Shown here: piece by piece, positions 10,111-18,568 of the stretch | How positions within the stretch are numbered: the first letter of the stretch is position 1 | Layout of the letters: the number at the start of each line of letters is the position of its first letter | NCBI GenBank assembly: GCA_027576995.1 | Contig: JANBQC010000322.1 | Coordinates: 1 to 31,507, forward strand | Reading direction: 5' to 3' | From: Dimargaris cristalligena | Lineage: Eukaryota; Kickxellomycota; Dimargaritomycetes; Dimargaritales; Dimargaritaceae | Length of the DNA: 31,507 nucleotides | Program-made: the position numbers and the translations under genes | The notes under the pieces: generated by a model | The model's database searches: none | Seen by the model: the letters and a program-made list of their open reading frames with translations, nothing else | What the model was told of the DNA's origin: nothing

Positions 10111-10543
10111 GCTATTTCCACCGTATTAACCAACAGGGCGGCTCTACTCCCCTTCCTTCTACATGTAGCCCACTGAAACGGGTTGAATCACCAGCCACCC
10201 AATCAGCCTCCGCCGTATTTACAACTCCTACCAAGCCAGCCCAGCTGCCCTACCACCAATAATATATCATCAACTTTATCATCATTGCACCAACCCAGAG
10301 CCCCATCTCCCTTCAATATTAAGACCATGATCTTCACCCAGCATGTTTATATAACCAACCTGGGCAACTAGGTTCTGTAACGAATATAGTGGGGCTACGT
10401 ACCACCTCCACCGGGATTTATTAGATATTGACGAGGGAGTCCTTTGCAGGGACTGAGGGATTTTGAGCAAGCGGTATAACGAAGCTAACGAGGACCTAAT
10501 AGTCTCCTTGGGCTCGATTCATTTCCACCAATCCAATCCAAAC

Positions 10544-10570
10544 TTATATATATATATATATATTTATATA
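10544..10570. repeat. TA-rich microsatellite
   Basis: Nearly uninterrupted alternating TA with a TTTATATA interruption, immediately before the probable DRG1 polyadenylation signal. It is likely part of the 3'-end forming region of one or both convergent genes. Confidence 0.8.
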
Positions 10571-10576
10571 TTTATT
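10571..10576 (-). terminator. Polyadenylation signal of DRG1
   Basis: TTTATT on the + strand reads AATAAA on the minus strand, 65 bases beyond the DRG1 stop codon and next to TA-rich sequence. Position and composition fit a fungal 3'-end signal. Confidence 0.5.
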
Positions 10577-10640
10577 CAAACAGTAATAATAAAAATGGAA
10601 TAGAAAGATAGCATCCCCCCGCATCCAGGAGATTCTCGGC

Positions 10641-11744
10641 TTAAACTTTCTTGACAATCTGAACTACGTCTTCGTCCTTGAGGATGTGATCCCTACCGAC
10701 CTTCTGGGGATTGTGCTTGACCGACGAACCCCAGACGAGACCATAGCTGAACTGCTTGAGAATGGCCTTGTGGATGGTGTTACAGAAATCCTCCACGCTG
10801 CAGTGGTCCCGCTTGAGCACTACCGGTTCGTTGTAGTCGGGCAGTTGGCCCTTCGGTTTGGTGTACACACGGACCAAGTCCAGGTACTCCCACATCATAT
10901 CCAGCAGCTCGTCGAAGTTCCACTCGTGGTGGGCCGAGATGGGCACGGCGTGCGGAATCTTGTACACTAAATCGAGTTCCTGGATGGAAATCTGGTCGAT
11001 TTTGTTGAGCACGTAAATGGCGGGCATGTAGACCCGGTTCCCTTCAATCACATCGATCAAATCATCGACGGTGGCGTCGCACTTGAGACTCACGTCAGCG
11101 TTGTGGATTTTGTATTCGGACAAGACGGCCTTTACTTGGTCCAAGTCCAGGTGGGTCAGCGGCACGGTGCTGGTCATGTTGATGCCACCCTTCTCCTTCT
11201 TCTTGAAGTAGATATTGGGGGGTTGGCGGTTGAGCCGAATGCCGAACCCTTCCAGTTCCTTCTCAATGACATGCTTGTCGGTGAGGGGCTTAAGCACATC
11301 GAGCACGAGGAAAATGAGCGAACAGGTCCGGGCCACGGCAATGACCTGCCGACCCCGCCCTTTACCGTCCTTGGCTCCTTCGATAATACCGGGCAGATCC
11401 AGCAGCTGCACCTTGGCACCCTTGATTTGCACCATACCGGGTACGGTGGTCAGGGTGGTGAATTCGTACTCACCCACTTCGGAATAAGTCCCCGTGAGTT
11501 TGGACATGAGCGTGGATTTGCCCACCGAAGGGAACCCGATGAAGCCCACCCGGGCCACCCCCGTCTTGGCCACATCAAACCCTACGCCCTCCCCGCCGCC
11601 GCTGGAACCCTTGGGGGTCAACAGCTCCCGCTTTAGTTTGGCGAGCTTGGCTTTGAGGATACCCAAATGGAATGAGGTGGCCTTGTTCTTCTGGGTCCGG
11701 GCCATTTCGGACTCGATCTCCCGGATTTTCTCGACGGTCGTCAT
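10641..11744 (-). CDS. RBG1: Developmentally regulated GTP-binding protein 1 (DRG1/Rbg1), 367 aa
   Basis: A cytosolic Obg-family GTPase that associates with translating ribosomes together with a DFRP1/Tma46-type partner and helps relieve ribosome stalling. The N-terminal helical region (1-45) is typical of DRG proteins. G motifs are G1 GFPSVGKST (70-78), G3 DLPG (116-119), G4 NKID (247-250) and G5 SAH (270-272). The TTLTTVPG segment (96-103) contains the switch I threonines. A substrate/S5D2L-like insertion with FKKKEKGG lies at about 180-187 within the G domain. A C-terminal TGS domain (about 291-367) ends in VQIVKKV. Length equals that of human DRG1 and yeast Rbg1. The gene is uninterrupted, and the ATG at 11742-11744 has a strong CACC context. 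No key residue is missing. Confidence 0.97.
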   Translation of the reverse strand: MTTVEKIREIESEMARTQKNKATSFHLGILKAKLAKLKRELLTPKGSSGGGEGVGFDVAKTGVARVGFIGFPSVGKSTLMSKLTGTYSEVGEYEFTTLTTVPGMVQIKGAKVQLLDLPGIIEGAKDGKGRGRQVIAVARTCSLIFLVLDVLKPLTDKHVIEKELEGFGIRLNRQPPNIYFKKKEKGGINMTSTVPLTHLDLDQVKAVLSEYKIHNADVSLKCDATVDDLIDVIEGNRVYMPAIYVLNKIDQISIQELDLVYKIPHAVPISAHHEWNFDELLDMMWEYLDLVRVYTKPKGQLPDYNEPVVLKRDHCSVEDFCNTIHKAILKQFSYGLVWGSSVKHNPQKVGRDHILKDEDVVQIVKKV

Positions 11745-12017
11745 GGTGGAAGCTTGCTGGTGTTGAAAGAGTGTGGGATAGAACGAAAAATGAATAAAAT
11801 AAAATAAAACAACTCAAGGTTCTGAAAGAGGATGTGGTTGGCTGGCTAAAGAGATGGACTCCAAGCGAATAGAGATGAACCGAATAGAGATCGCCTTGCT
11901 GGGGGAATCCAAAAGTAATCTATCCGGCGATCGCAACTGCTTGTAAAAACCTAGCAAAAGGTTCGGAGTGGGATATTAGGCGGGTTTTCTCACCACAGTC
12001 AAGTTATTACGACAATG

Positions 12018-12052
<35 letters not shown>

Positions 12053-13987
12053 TGCATAGTATATGAGATGTCCTTCCCTCTCTTCCAGTCTGACAAAAGG
12101 TTGGAGTAAGTGACCTATTTTTATGGTCACGTGGCTAAATCTATCGCTTAGGATGAGGTACCACTTTGTTTAGTACTGTAGGTCTATGGGGCACATCCCC
12201 TGCCTGATACAGTAGGGCTACCAGGAGGGCACCTCGCCAATTGTGTCCTAATCCGCGCAGGTGAGCCAGTAGCCCAGGGCTGTTGTAACTATTGTCAAAC
12301 TATTCCAGATATTGAATAATGCCAAGCAATGCCGAACGGGCGGCATCTATTTGCTACCCTTCAATGGCCCGGCCCCATGTAATGCACCGCTCTACCGACC
12401 AAGCGCTGCCCCATTTGGTCAATCAACCCATTTGCAGATAGATATTCTCGCTATATATTTACCCAGTTCTCAGCTGTAATAGCCTTGGCAAGTATCGTCA
12501 AAAAGAACCGGTTTATGCTATCGGGGGGCCCATTGCTACCAAGCAACCACCATTGCAAACGCGACTCTACCATGACGTTGTTGGTGAGAATAGTTGCGGG
12601 CAAATGACCGAAGCACGTTCAGTACCAATACAACCATTAAAGTATATCGCCTATTGTTTACCGGCGCGTGAGTGACTATGTTCATTCTGGAATGGAGTTC
12701 TCCGACAGGTTAAAGCCGACTGGCACGCGAAAGACACCTGCTTGTGAATAAATACACACAGGAAGAGTACGGACGGGCTCATCCAATTCACCCTAAGCTA
12801 AGTAAAGGCGGCCACCACACAATGAATTATCCAAACGCCAAGCCCAAACTCCTCCCGAACCGCCATTCTCTCAGCTACCAAGCGGACTTTACACTGAGAG
12901 CGTTTATTTATCCAACTACCCGTGGAGCCCTATCGCCTAATTTGATATTTAGAGCTCCCATCTCTGAGCATCTTCCCCTTCTGTTAGTGGTGTTTCCGAG
13001 GTGATTAGTGAGCTATTGACCAAGTTCTAAAAAGAACCACGCCCTCACAATAGTGAGGACTGTATTTAATTCATGGAAATTTTGGGGGGCGTGGTGCAGA
13101 CGAAGGTTCGAATAGCGAATGATCAGCTCGGCGACCGAATCTTGTGCGGATCCTGCTATTTTTAACCGGCCTGCTACTCAATCCAATAGGGGTAAAGTAG
13201 CTAAGCCAGTCGTCATTCTAGAATCGCTCCTACAGTGTGGCCCAATGCGGCAGAAAACCGTGGTTTATCGACCACCACTGCTTCCCATTGGTCCATTGGA
13301 AAGTGGAAAACAACCAGCACAGCCATTTAAAACAACCGGTATGGCCAGAAACGAGAAGGTGGGGGGTGCAGATATCTGTTTGTATCTGAGGGAACTTAGC
13401 CCAGTCGAGGAGTTTTAATTGTATAGTCCAACTAAATGGTTTATTTTTCGGGGGAGCGGAGTGCCTCCCTTTTGATTAGGGTAGAAATCCTTGCGGTTTG
13501 GAATGCCAAGAACGCCTGAGGCGAACTACCCAAGGTATGCTAAAATACTTCAATACCTTCTGATGTCCGTCAAGCAATTACTTATAGCTACCAGGTCGGT
13601 TGAAAAACAACCATGATCAACTAGCTCCCTCCGAGATCTCCCCAGCACCGCCGCCGTTTGCTTTGGACTAGGGTGTGGGCTAAACAACAAGATCCGAATT
13701 GTTTGCCAAGACCGCTTCCTTGTATTATTTATACTCATTCCCGGGTGTGCTATTTAGGGCACTATCCTTATAACATCATTGGATTAGTTCCTCGTGTCCA
13801 GCGTTTTTTTGCCCAGTCAACTGCCATATCTCTCCGTTTCGCATCCCTTGGCTGTATATTTTGCCTCCCTACCTACGTTCCCGCCTTTTATATGGTTTAA
13901 TTTCTTTATAGAGGGTATTATTTGACTTCCCCGCCCCCCTTCGGGTACTGTGCTCCTCTTTTTTCTTGTCCTACTATTCCAGGTACC
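11745..13987. other. 2.2-kb divergent intergenic region between DRG1 and the ABC transporter gene
   Basis: Holds the DRG1 promoter (left) and the ABC transporter promoter (right). It contains an AG dinucleotide tract at 12020-12050. An ATG-initiated frame at 13119-13418 (+, 99 codons) gives no recognisable protein. Just before the transporter ATG the sequence CTACTATTCCAG at about 13971-13982 looks like a 3' splice site, so a 5' UTR intron or a short upstream exon is possible. No matching upstream coding exon was found. Confidence 0.5.
12020..12050. repeat. (AG)n microsatellite upstream of DRG1
   Basis: Uninterrupted AG repeat of about 31 bases, reading as TC repeats on the DRG1 sense strand, 276 bases upstream of the DRG1 start codon. 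It may be a promoter pyrimidine tract or a neutral microsatellite. Confidence 0.9.
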
Positions 13988-16747
13988 ATGTCACAGCACA
14001 ACCTGCTGGCGGACGTCCACACCCCTGGTACTGCTGGGTCACCGCCCCCTTCCGTCTTCCGCCAGTTCCGCGCCCTGCTAAGCATCCATGTCACCACCCT
14101 GCGCCGTTCGCCCATGGCCCTGTTCATTGGGGTCATCTTCCCGGTCTTCACCGTGTTCATTGGCATTCTGGCCGGGAAGCTAGTGGACTTGCCCGAACTC
14201 AAGGCGGGTGATGTGGCCAACTTCCCCCTCGCCGGGTCCACTTTACCTACTAACGCCCTGCTGCCCTACGTGCTCCAAGACCCTGCCTCCTTCGACTCCC
14301 CCTGGTCCCGCCTGCAGACCCAGTTGCAGGGGCTCATTAATATGCCGACCCCCCGGGCCGTCAACTTCAGTCGTTTCGAGTCCCTAGACGCCATTCAGGA
14401 ATACCAGCGCCAGGAAGTCATTCACAAGAACCGGGACCGCAGCTATACTCCTCGCCAGCCCACCGTGGGGTTGTACCTGCGCTCGCTCCGGGAGGAGACC
14501 AGTGCCAACTCGGATACGAACACGAACACAAATACGAACACGACCACGGCGTTCAACTACGCGGTGCTCTACAGCAGCCCGCAGTCGCCCAACCTCCCCG
14601 GGATGGTCCATATGATGGAACAGGCGCAGTGGCAGTCCCTCGCGACGCCCGGCTCCCTCCTACCCATCGTGGCCAAGGTAGCCACGTTCCCCACCCAGGC
14701 GTCCGAGGTCATTGACGTGAGTGCCCAAATCATCCCCATTGTCTTCACCTACGGCCTGGCCTTTATGGTCACCTCGATTGCTTTTACCCAGGTCCAGGAA
14801 CGCGAAAACGGGATCCGCAGTCACTTGATTGCGTCCGGTTTACGGCTGCCGGCGTTTTACCTCTCGTCGTTTACGCGGGATCTAGGGATGTACCTGCTGC
14901 CCGCCACCGTGGGGTGTATTCTGCTCGCCGCTTTTCGGATCCCGTTCTTTATGAACACCAACTTCTTGGGCTTCTTTTTGATCATTTACTTCAGCGCCCC
15001 CGAAGTAATCCTCATGGGCTATATCATGGCCATGTTGGTGTCCCGTTCGGAAAACGTCCCCGCCATTGTGGCCTTTTCCATAATGGTCATTGTTTTCCTG
15101 CCCTACCTGATTATCGAATTGGCTTTTGATGCTTACGTCGGGTATACCGCCAGCCTGCTCTTAGCCGCTTTTGTGCCCATGTTTGCCCTCAACCGGGGTT
15201 TACGGGAACTGGCCGGAGCAGCGGTGGCTGGTACACCGTACACCGCGGCCGATGTGGGTAATATCAACTACCCCATTCTCCCCATGTTCCTGATCATGCT
15301 GGCCAAGTCGCTGACGATCGGGTTTATCGTCATTCGCGTGGAGCAACGCCGCTTACAAGGCGGCGGGAGTTTGCTTAACTGGAGCCGCCTGTTCGGTCGA
15401 TCTTCTTCGTCAGCCAAATCTGCGACTACTCCGTTAGGGGTGGGTTCCGCTGGCGATGCGTTGGACCCCGAAATGGTTGCCCAGCTTACCTTGGCGGAGA
15501 TCCAGGACGACGAAGTCCTCCGTGAGCGCCAGCGCCTCGAACAGGGGGCCATCTTACCGGGCTCGTCCTCCGAGGATATCATCCGGGTCATGGGGCTGGA
15601 CCATTCGTTCCCCCGGCCCGCTCCCGTGGGGCCCCTCCATATTCTGCAGGATCTCTGGTTCGGCGTGCGTCGCCACGAATGTTTCGGCTACCTCGGACCC
15701 AACGGGGCCGGTAAAACCACCAGCATGAACATTTTGAGCGGTCTGTTGCGGCCCGATCGGGGCCAGGCGTTTATTGGACCTTATTCGGTTGTGCCCTATT
15801 CCCCCGAGATTAAAGCCCTCATTGGGGTATGTCCGCAATTCGATATTCTGTGGCTGAACATGACCGCGCGGGAACACCTGCGGCTGTTCGCGGTGATTCG
15901 GGGCGTGCCGCCCACGGAGGTGGCCAAGGCCGTCGAAGATACTATCCGGGCCATGGCCCTCGAACCGGTCGCGGATAGGCGCTGTGATAGCTATTCCGGG
16001 GGGAATAAACGCCGCCTCTCGCTGGGCATGGCGTGCATCGGGCAACCCCGGGTGCTGTTCCTGGACGAACCCACCACGGGCGTGGATGTGAAAGTCCGTC
16101 ACGGGATTTGGACGGCCATTCGCCAGCTTAAACAAACGTCATCAGTCGTCCTCACCACCCACAGTATGGAAGAGGCCGAAGCCCTCTGCGACCGCATTGG
16201 GATTATCGTTAATGGAAACCTGAAATGTCTGGGCACGCCCCAGCGACTCAAGAACGTCTATGGGCGCGGCTGGAAGATTCTGGTGAAGGCGGCGAATACG
16301 GCGGCCGCCGAACGGGTCACGGCCACTTTTCTGCAACAATTCAATCAGGCCGGCGCTTACCCGGCGACGGGCTATGGGTCTACCACCCCCCACCAGCCAC
16401 TACCCCTGCTGACCACCAAGTGTCGAATGGTGCAGCAGCTGGGCACCAACCTGGAGTTTGAAATTATGCGTGAAGAACCATCTCCCCAGGGGTCGGCCCA
16501 ACTCTCCCACACTCCCTCCTTGAACCCACTGGCGCCATCAACGAAGGGGTCGATGAGTCATGGTAGTGGTAATGGCAATGGCAATGGTAGTGTTGGTGGT
16601 GGCGGCGGCGGGGGCGGCTTGTTGGGGCCGTTGTTTGGGATGCTAGAACGGGATAAGCGGGAAGGTGTAGTGCTGGACTATTCGGTGAATCAGACCACTT
16701 TATCGCAAGTCTTTATCGACTTTGCCAAGCTGCAGACGGTGGTGTAA
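13988..16747 (+). CDS. Half-size ABCA-family ABC transporter, 919 aa
   Basis: A membrane ATP-binding cassette transporter of subfamily A, whose members mostly move lipids. The frame is open from a TTG at 13922, but the first ATG (13988, in TACCATGTC) is preferred. Order: a short cytosolic N-terminus; TM1 (about 43-63); a large lumenal/extracellular loop (about 65-245, as in ABCA proteins); membrane segments near 248-266, 300-316, 327-350, 358-378, 385-402 and 429-449; then one nucleotide-binding domain with Walker A GPNGAGKT (570-577), Q-loop CPQFD (615-619), signature YSGGNKRR (669-676, the ABCA-typical variant), Walker B VLFLDEP (689-695) and switch His in TTHSMEEAEALCDR (725). With one TMD and one NBD it is half a canonical ABCA and presumably dimerises. 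Two low-complexity patches are present: Asn/Thr repeats in the loop (nt about 14508-14550) and a Gly-rich stretch before the C-terminus (nt about 16558-16620). The substrate cannot be read from sequence. Confidence 0.92.
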   Translation: MSQHNLLADVHTPGTAGSPPPSVFRQFRALLSIHVTTLRRSPMALFIGVIFPVFTVFIGILAGKLVDLPELKAGDVANFPLAGSTLPTNALLPYVLQDPASFDSPWSRLQTQLQGLINMPTPRAVNFSRFESLDAIQEYQRQEVIHKNRDRSYTPRQPTVGLYLRSLREETSANSDTNTNTNTNTTTAFNYAVLYSSPQSPNLPGMVHMMEQAQWQSLATPGSLLPIVAKVATFPTQASEVIDVSAQIIPIVFTYGLAFMVTSIAFTQVQERENGIRSHLIASGLRLPAFYLSSFTRDLGMYLLPATVGCILLAAFRIPFFMNTNFLGFFLIIYFSAPEVILMGYIMAMLVSRSENVPAIVAFSIMVIVFLPYLIIELAFDAYVGYTASLLLAAFVPMFALNRGLRELAGAAVAGTPYTAADVGNINYPILPMFLIMLAKSLTIGFIVIRVEQRRLQGGGSLLNWSRLFGRSSSSAKSATTPLGVGSAGDALDPEMVAQLTLAEIQDDEVLRERQRLEQGAILPGSSSEDIIRVMGLDHSFPRPAPVGPLHILQDLWFGVRRHECFGYLGPNGAGKTTSMNILSGLLRPDRGQAFIGPYSVVPYSPEIKALIGVCPQFDILWLNMTAREHLRLFAVIRGVPPTEVAKAVEDTIRAMALEPVADRRCDSYSGGNKRRLSLGMACIGQPRVLFLDEPTTGVDVKVRHGIWTAIRQLKQTSSVVLTTHSMEEAEALCDRIGIIVNGNLKCLGTPQRLKNVYGRGWKILVKAANTAAAERVTATFLQQFNQAGAYPATGYGSTTPHQPLPLLTTKCRMVQQLGTNLEFEIMREEPSPQGSAQLSHTPSLNPLAPSTKGSMSHGSGNGNGNGSVGGGGGGGGLLGPLFGMLERDKREGVVLDYSVNQTTLSQVFIDFAKLQTVV

Positions 16748-16871
16748 GCCGTGTACGAGAGGTGGCTTCGCTTAGTTTTTAATTAAATTCTACTAGTGCA
16801 ATGAATTCCCCCATGAATGGTGGACTATTTGTATACCAAGATGGGTAGAAGAAAGGGATCGTAAATCATTC

Positions 16872-16877
16872 AATAAA
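16872..16877 (+). terminator. Polyadenylation signal of the ABC transporter gene
   Basis: AATAAA 125 bases after the stop codon, on the sense strand and in AT-rich context. It is the nearest canonical hexamer downstream. Confidence 0.45.
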
Positions 16878-17060
16878 CTGGCGGGGTTTTCTTTAGCCAT
16901 GGATTTCGGCTGAAAAAGGGGGGGTTTTTTAGTTGGGAAAACAGTAGACAGTCCAATGGAACCCGAGTATTTATAGTTTAACCGCCCCCATTTGCTACAC
17001 ATGACGCAAAGCATCTAACCGCCTAGGGTTCTGTACCCGTGCTCTTGGTCATCTAGAATG

Positions 17061-17098
17061 CTTGGCAATCTTCCCAAGTACCTTGGGAGAGTGCCAAG
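17061..17098. repeat. Imperfect hairpin (inverted repeat)
   Basis: Outer arms CTTGGCA (17061-17067) and TGCCAAG (17092-17098) pair. Inner arms TCCCAAG (17072-17078) and CTTGGGA (17082-17088) also pair around a three-base loop. A 4/3-base internal loop separates the two stems. It lies in otherwise unassigned sequence, and its function is unknown. Confidence 0.65.
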
Positions 17099-18568
17099 CC
17101 CAATAATCCCAATGGCTGGCGGGGATGGCTTTGATATAGGAGGGATGGTGAAAAATATATTACACTCATTGTTAATTCTTGCATTGGCCAGCATTATAGA
17201 TACCTCTTTCCCATTCATTCACTGGCCCTTAAATCCTAACCGGGGTCCACTTCGGCCTGACTTGGTACAGTTAGGAGGCACACTCAGTCTGGCTAAAGTG
17301 GTTACGCTTGATGGCTTCCCTAATAGGGGAAGGGGAGGGCATCCCTCTGTGTGGTTAATAGCCCTAACCAATACCCATTTACTACACAGCCATGCACATC
17401 TTTGCATGGCAATGGCCGCTGTCTGGCCTTTTCTTTGCGGTAGTCTATGCATTGCCATACAAGCTATCTATCGGCAAAGTGGAGTCGGGGACCTGGCAGT
17501 TGGAACTGCCGGATCATCAAGTTCCCGATCAACCGGATAGGAAGGACGGCATAAAAGAAGGTCCATAAGGCAGTGGATGTGGTGGTGTATTCACCATGCC
17601 TTGGAGCCGCCTCGATACATTTAATTGCTCCGTGGCGTGCCTTAGGCCTATCCAAAAGAGCCATTACTGCAATTCCAAGCCCCTAGGTACGCAGGTCGGT
17701 GCTTGCGGCCCATGGTGTCCAAGAAGGCAATGGGGTGCGGCTTTAGGCCTTTGCGTATTTTGGGGACCCCAAGCGTGATGGTGCTCTCTTCTTGTCCAAG
17801 GCCACATTGGCTATGGACAGTCGCCTAGTTAAGTTAATCGGATGTATTCCGGCTTGTGATAGTCGCCTTGGTAGGTTTCCCAATCCCTGCGTTAGTTGCT
17901 GTTGCACTAGGCGTCTTGTTCAACCTCGATAGTGACCACTCAGCACTCTCTACTCGTCCCCTTTAATTATCGGCATCTCCCCCCCTTTTTTTAATACAGA
18001 GGTGCCGCCCGCTTGAATGTCCTTTTGTATTAAATGTATGTAGGCTCCTCGAGTGCCCCCCCCTCCGGCATTACCGTACCAGACTGTCTTCTTTAGCCGC
18101 CCCTGCTCATTCAATAGCGATTCTTATATATAATACCCACCGTATAGCCAAACCACTCCTTTTCTAAAGAGAAGAGAGGAGAGGAGAACCCACACCCCCA
18201 TGTTGGCTCTATTCCATCCAAGTAGGCACTATATGCCCTAAACAATCCACTATAACTCATTGGGTTTTAAGTCCCCTCAGTCTCTATAACTATAAATATA
18301 TATATAAATATATATACCGCGCACACCCCCCCCATGTGCCACTCCGCCTCTTTTGCTCTTGTTCGCTTTTGTTCTCCGGGGCCTTGCCTCTTTACTCCGA
18401 CCCTGCTGTAGCATTAAGGTGTCTTCGTATTCTTCTTCCCTTTCGCCTCTTTCTTGGTCTTCTCCATCCCAGTGACCTTAATTGCCCAGTCAAGCCCTAC
18501 ACCGTGTGTCTACCCACCATCACCCTCCTTCACACCCATATACTCGCCTTTGGAACCGGTCGGTGTGA

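Larger units (their letters stand above)
10111..10640. other. Convergent 3' intergenic region of OST4 and DRG1
   Basis: Shared 3' flank of two convergent genes. The first half (about 10180-10350) is C-rich and G-poor on the + strand. A TA dinucleotide tract occupies about 10544-10570, followed by AT-rich sequence. No reading frame or RNA gene is supported. Confidence 0.55.
16748..18568. other. 1.8-kb intergenic region between the ABC transporter and GRAMD4-like genes
   Basis: Contains the transporter 3' UTR and the promoter of the next gene. An ATG-initiated frame at 17058-17540 (+, 160 codons) contains hydrophobic segments. A second frame, 17392-17568 (+, 58 codons), begins with a possible membrane segment. 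Neither resembles a known protein. A hairpin lies at 17061-17098. G/C homopolymers occur at 16918-16924, 17979-17985, 18056-18063 and 18326-18333. A TATAAATA-type AT tract at 18287-18316 lies 250-280 bases before the next start codon and could act as a core promoter element. Confidence 0.5.

Noticed and set aside
12744..13004. 86-codon open frame
   Set aside because: It begins with GTG and has no supporting similarity or signal.
13085..13120. GGTTCGAAT, resembling a tRNA B box
   Set aside because: No A box at the right distance and no cloverleaf can be drawn from the flanking bases.
13119..13418. 99-codon ATG frame upstream of the ABC transporter
   Set aside because: Read through fully; no motif, membrane segment or repeat, and composition like the surrounding non-coding DNA.
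3371..17745. Fifteen bases (TGGGGTGCGGCTTTA) shared by two non-coding sites near 3371 and 17731
   Set aside because: One such match is expected by chance at about this level in 31 kb, and the similarity does not extend.
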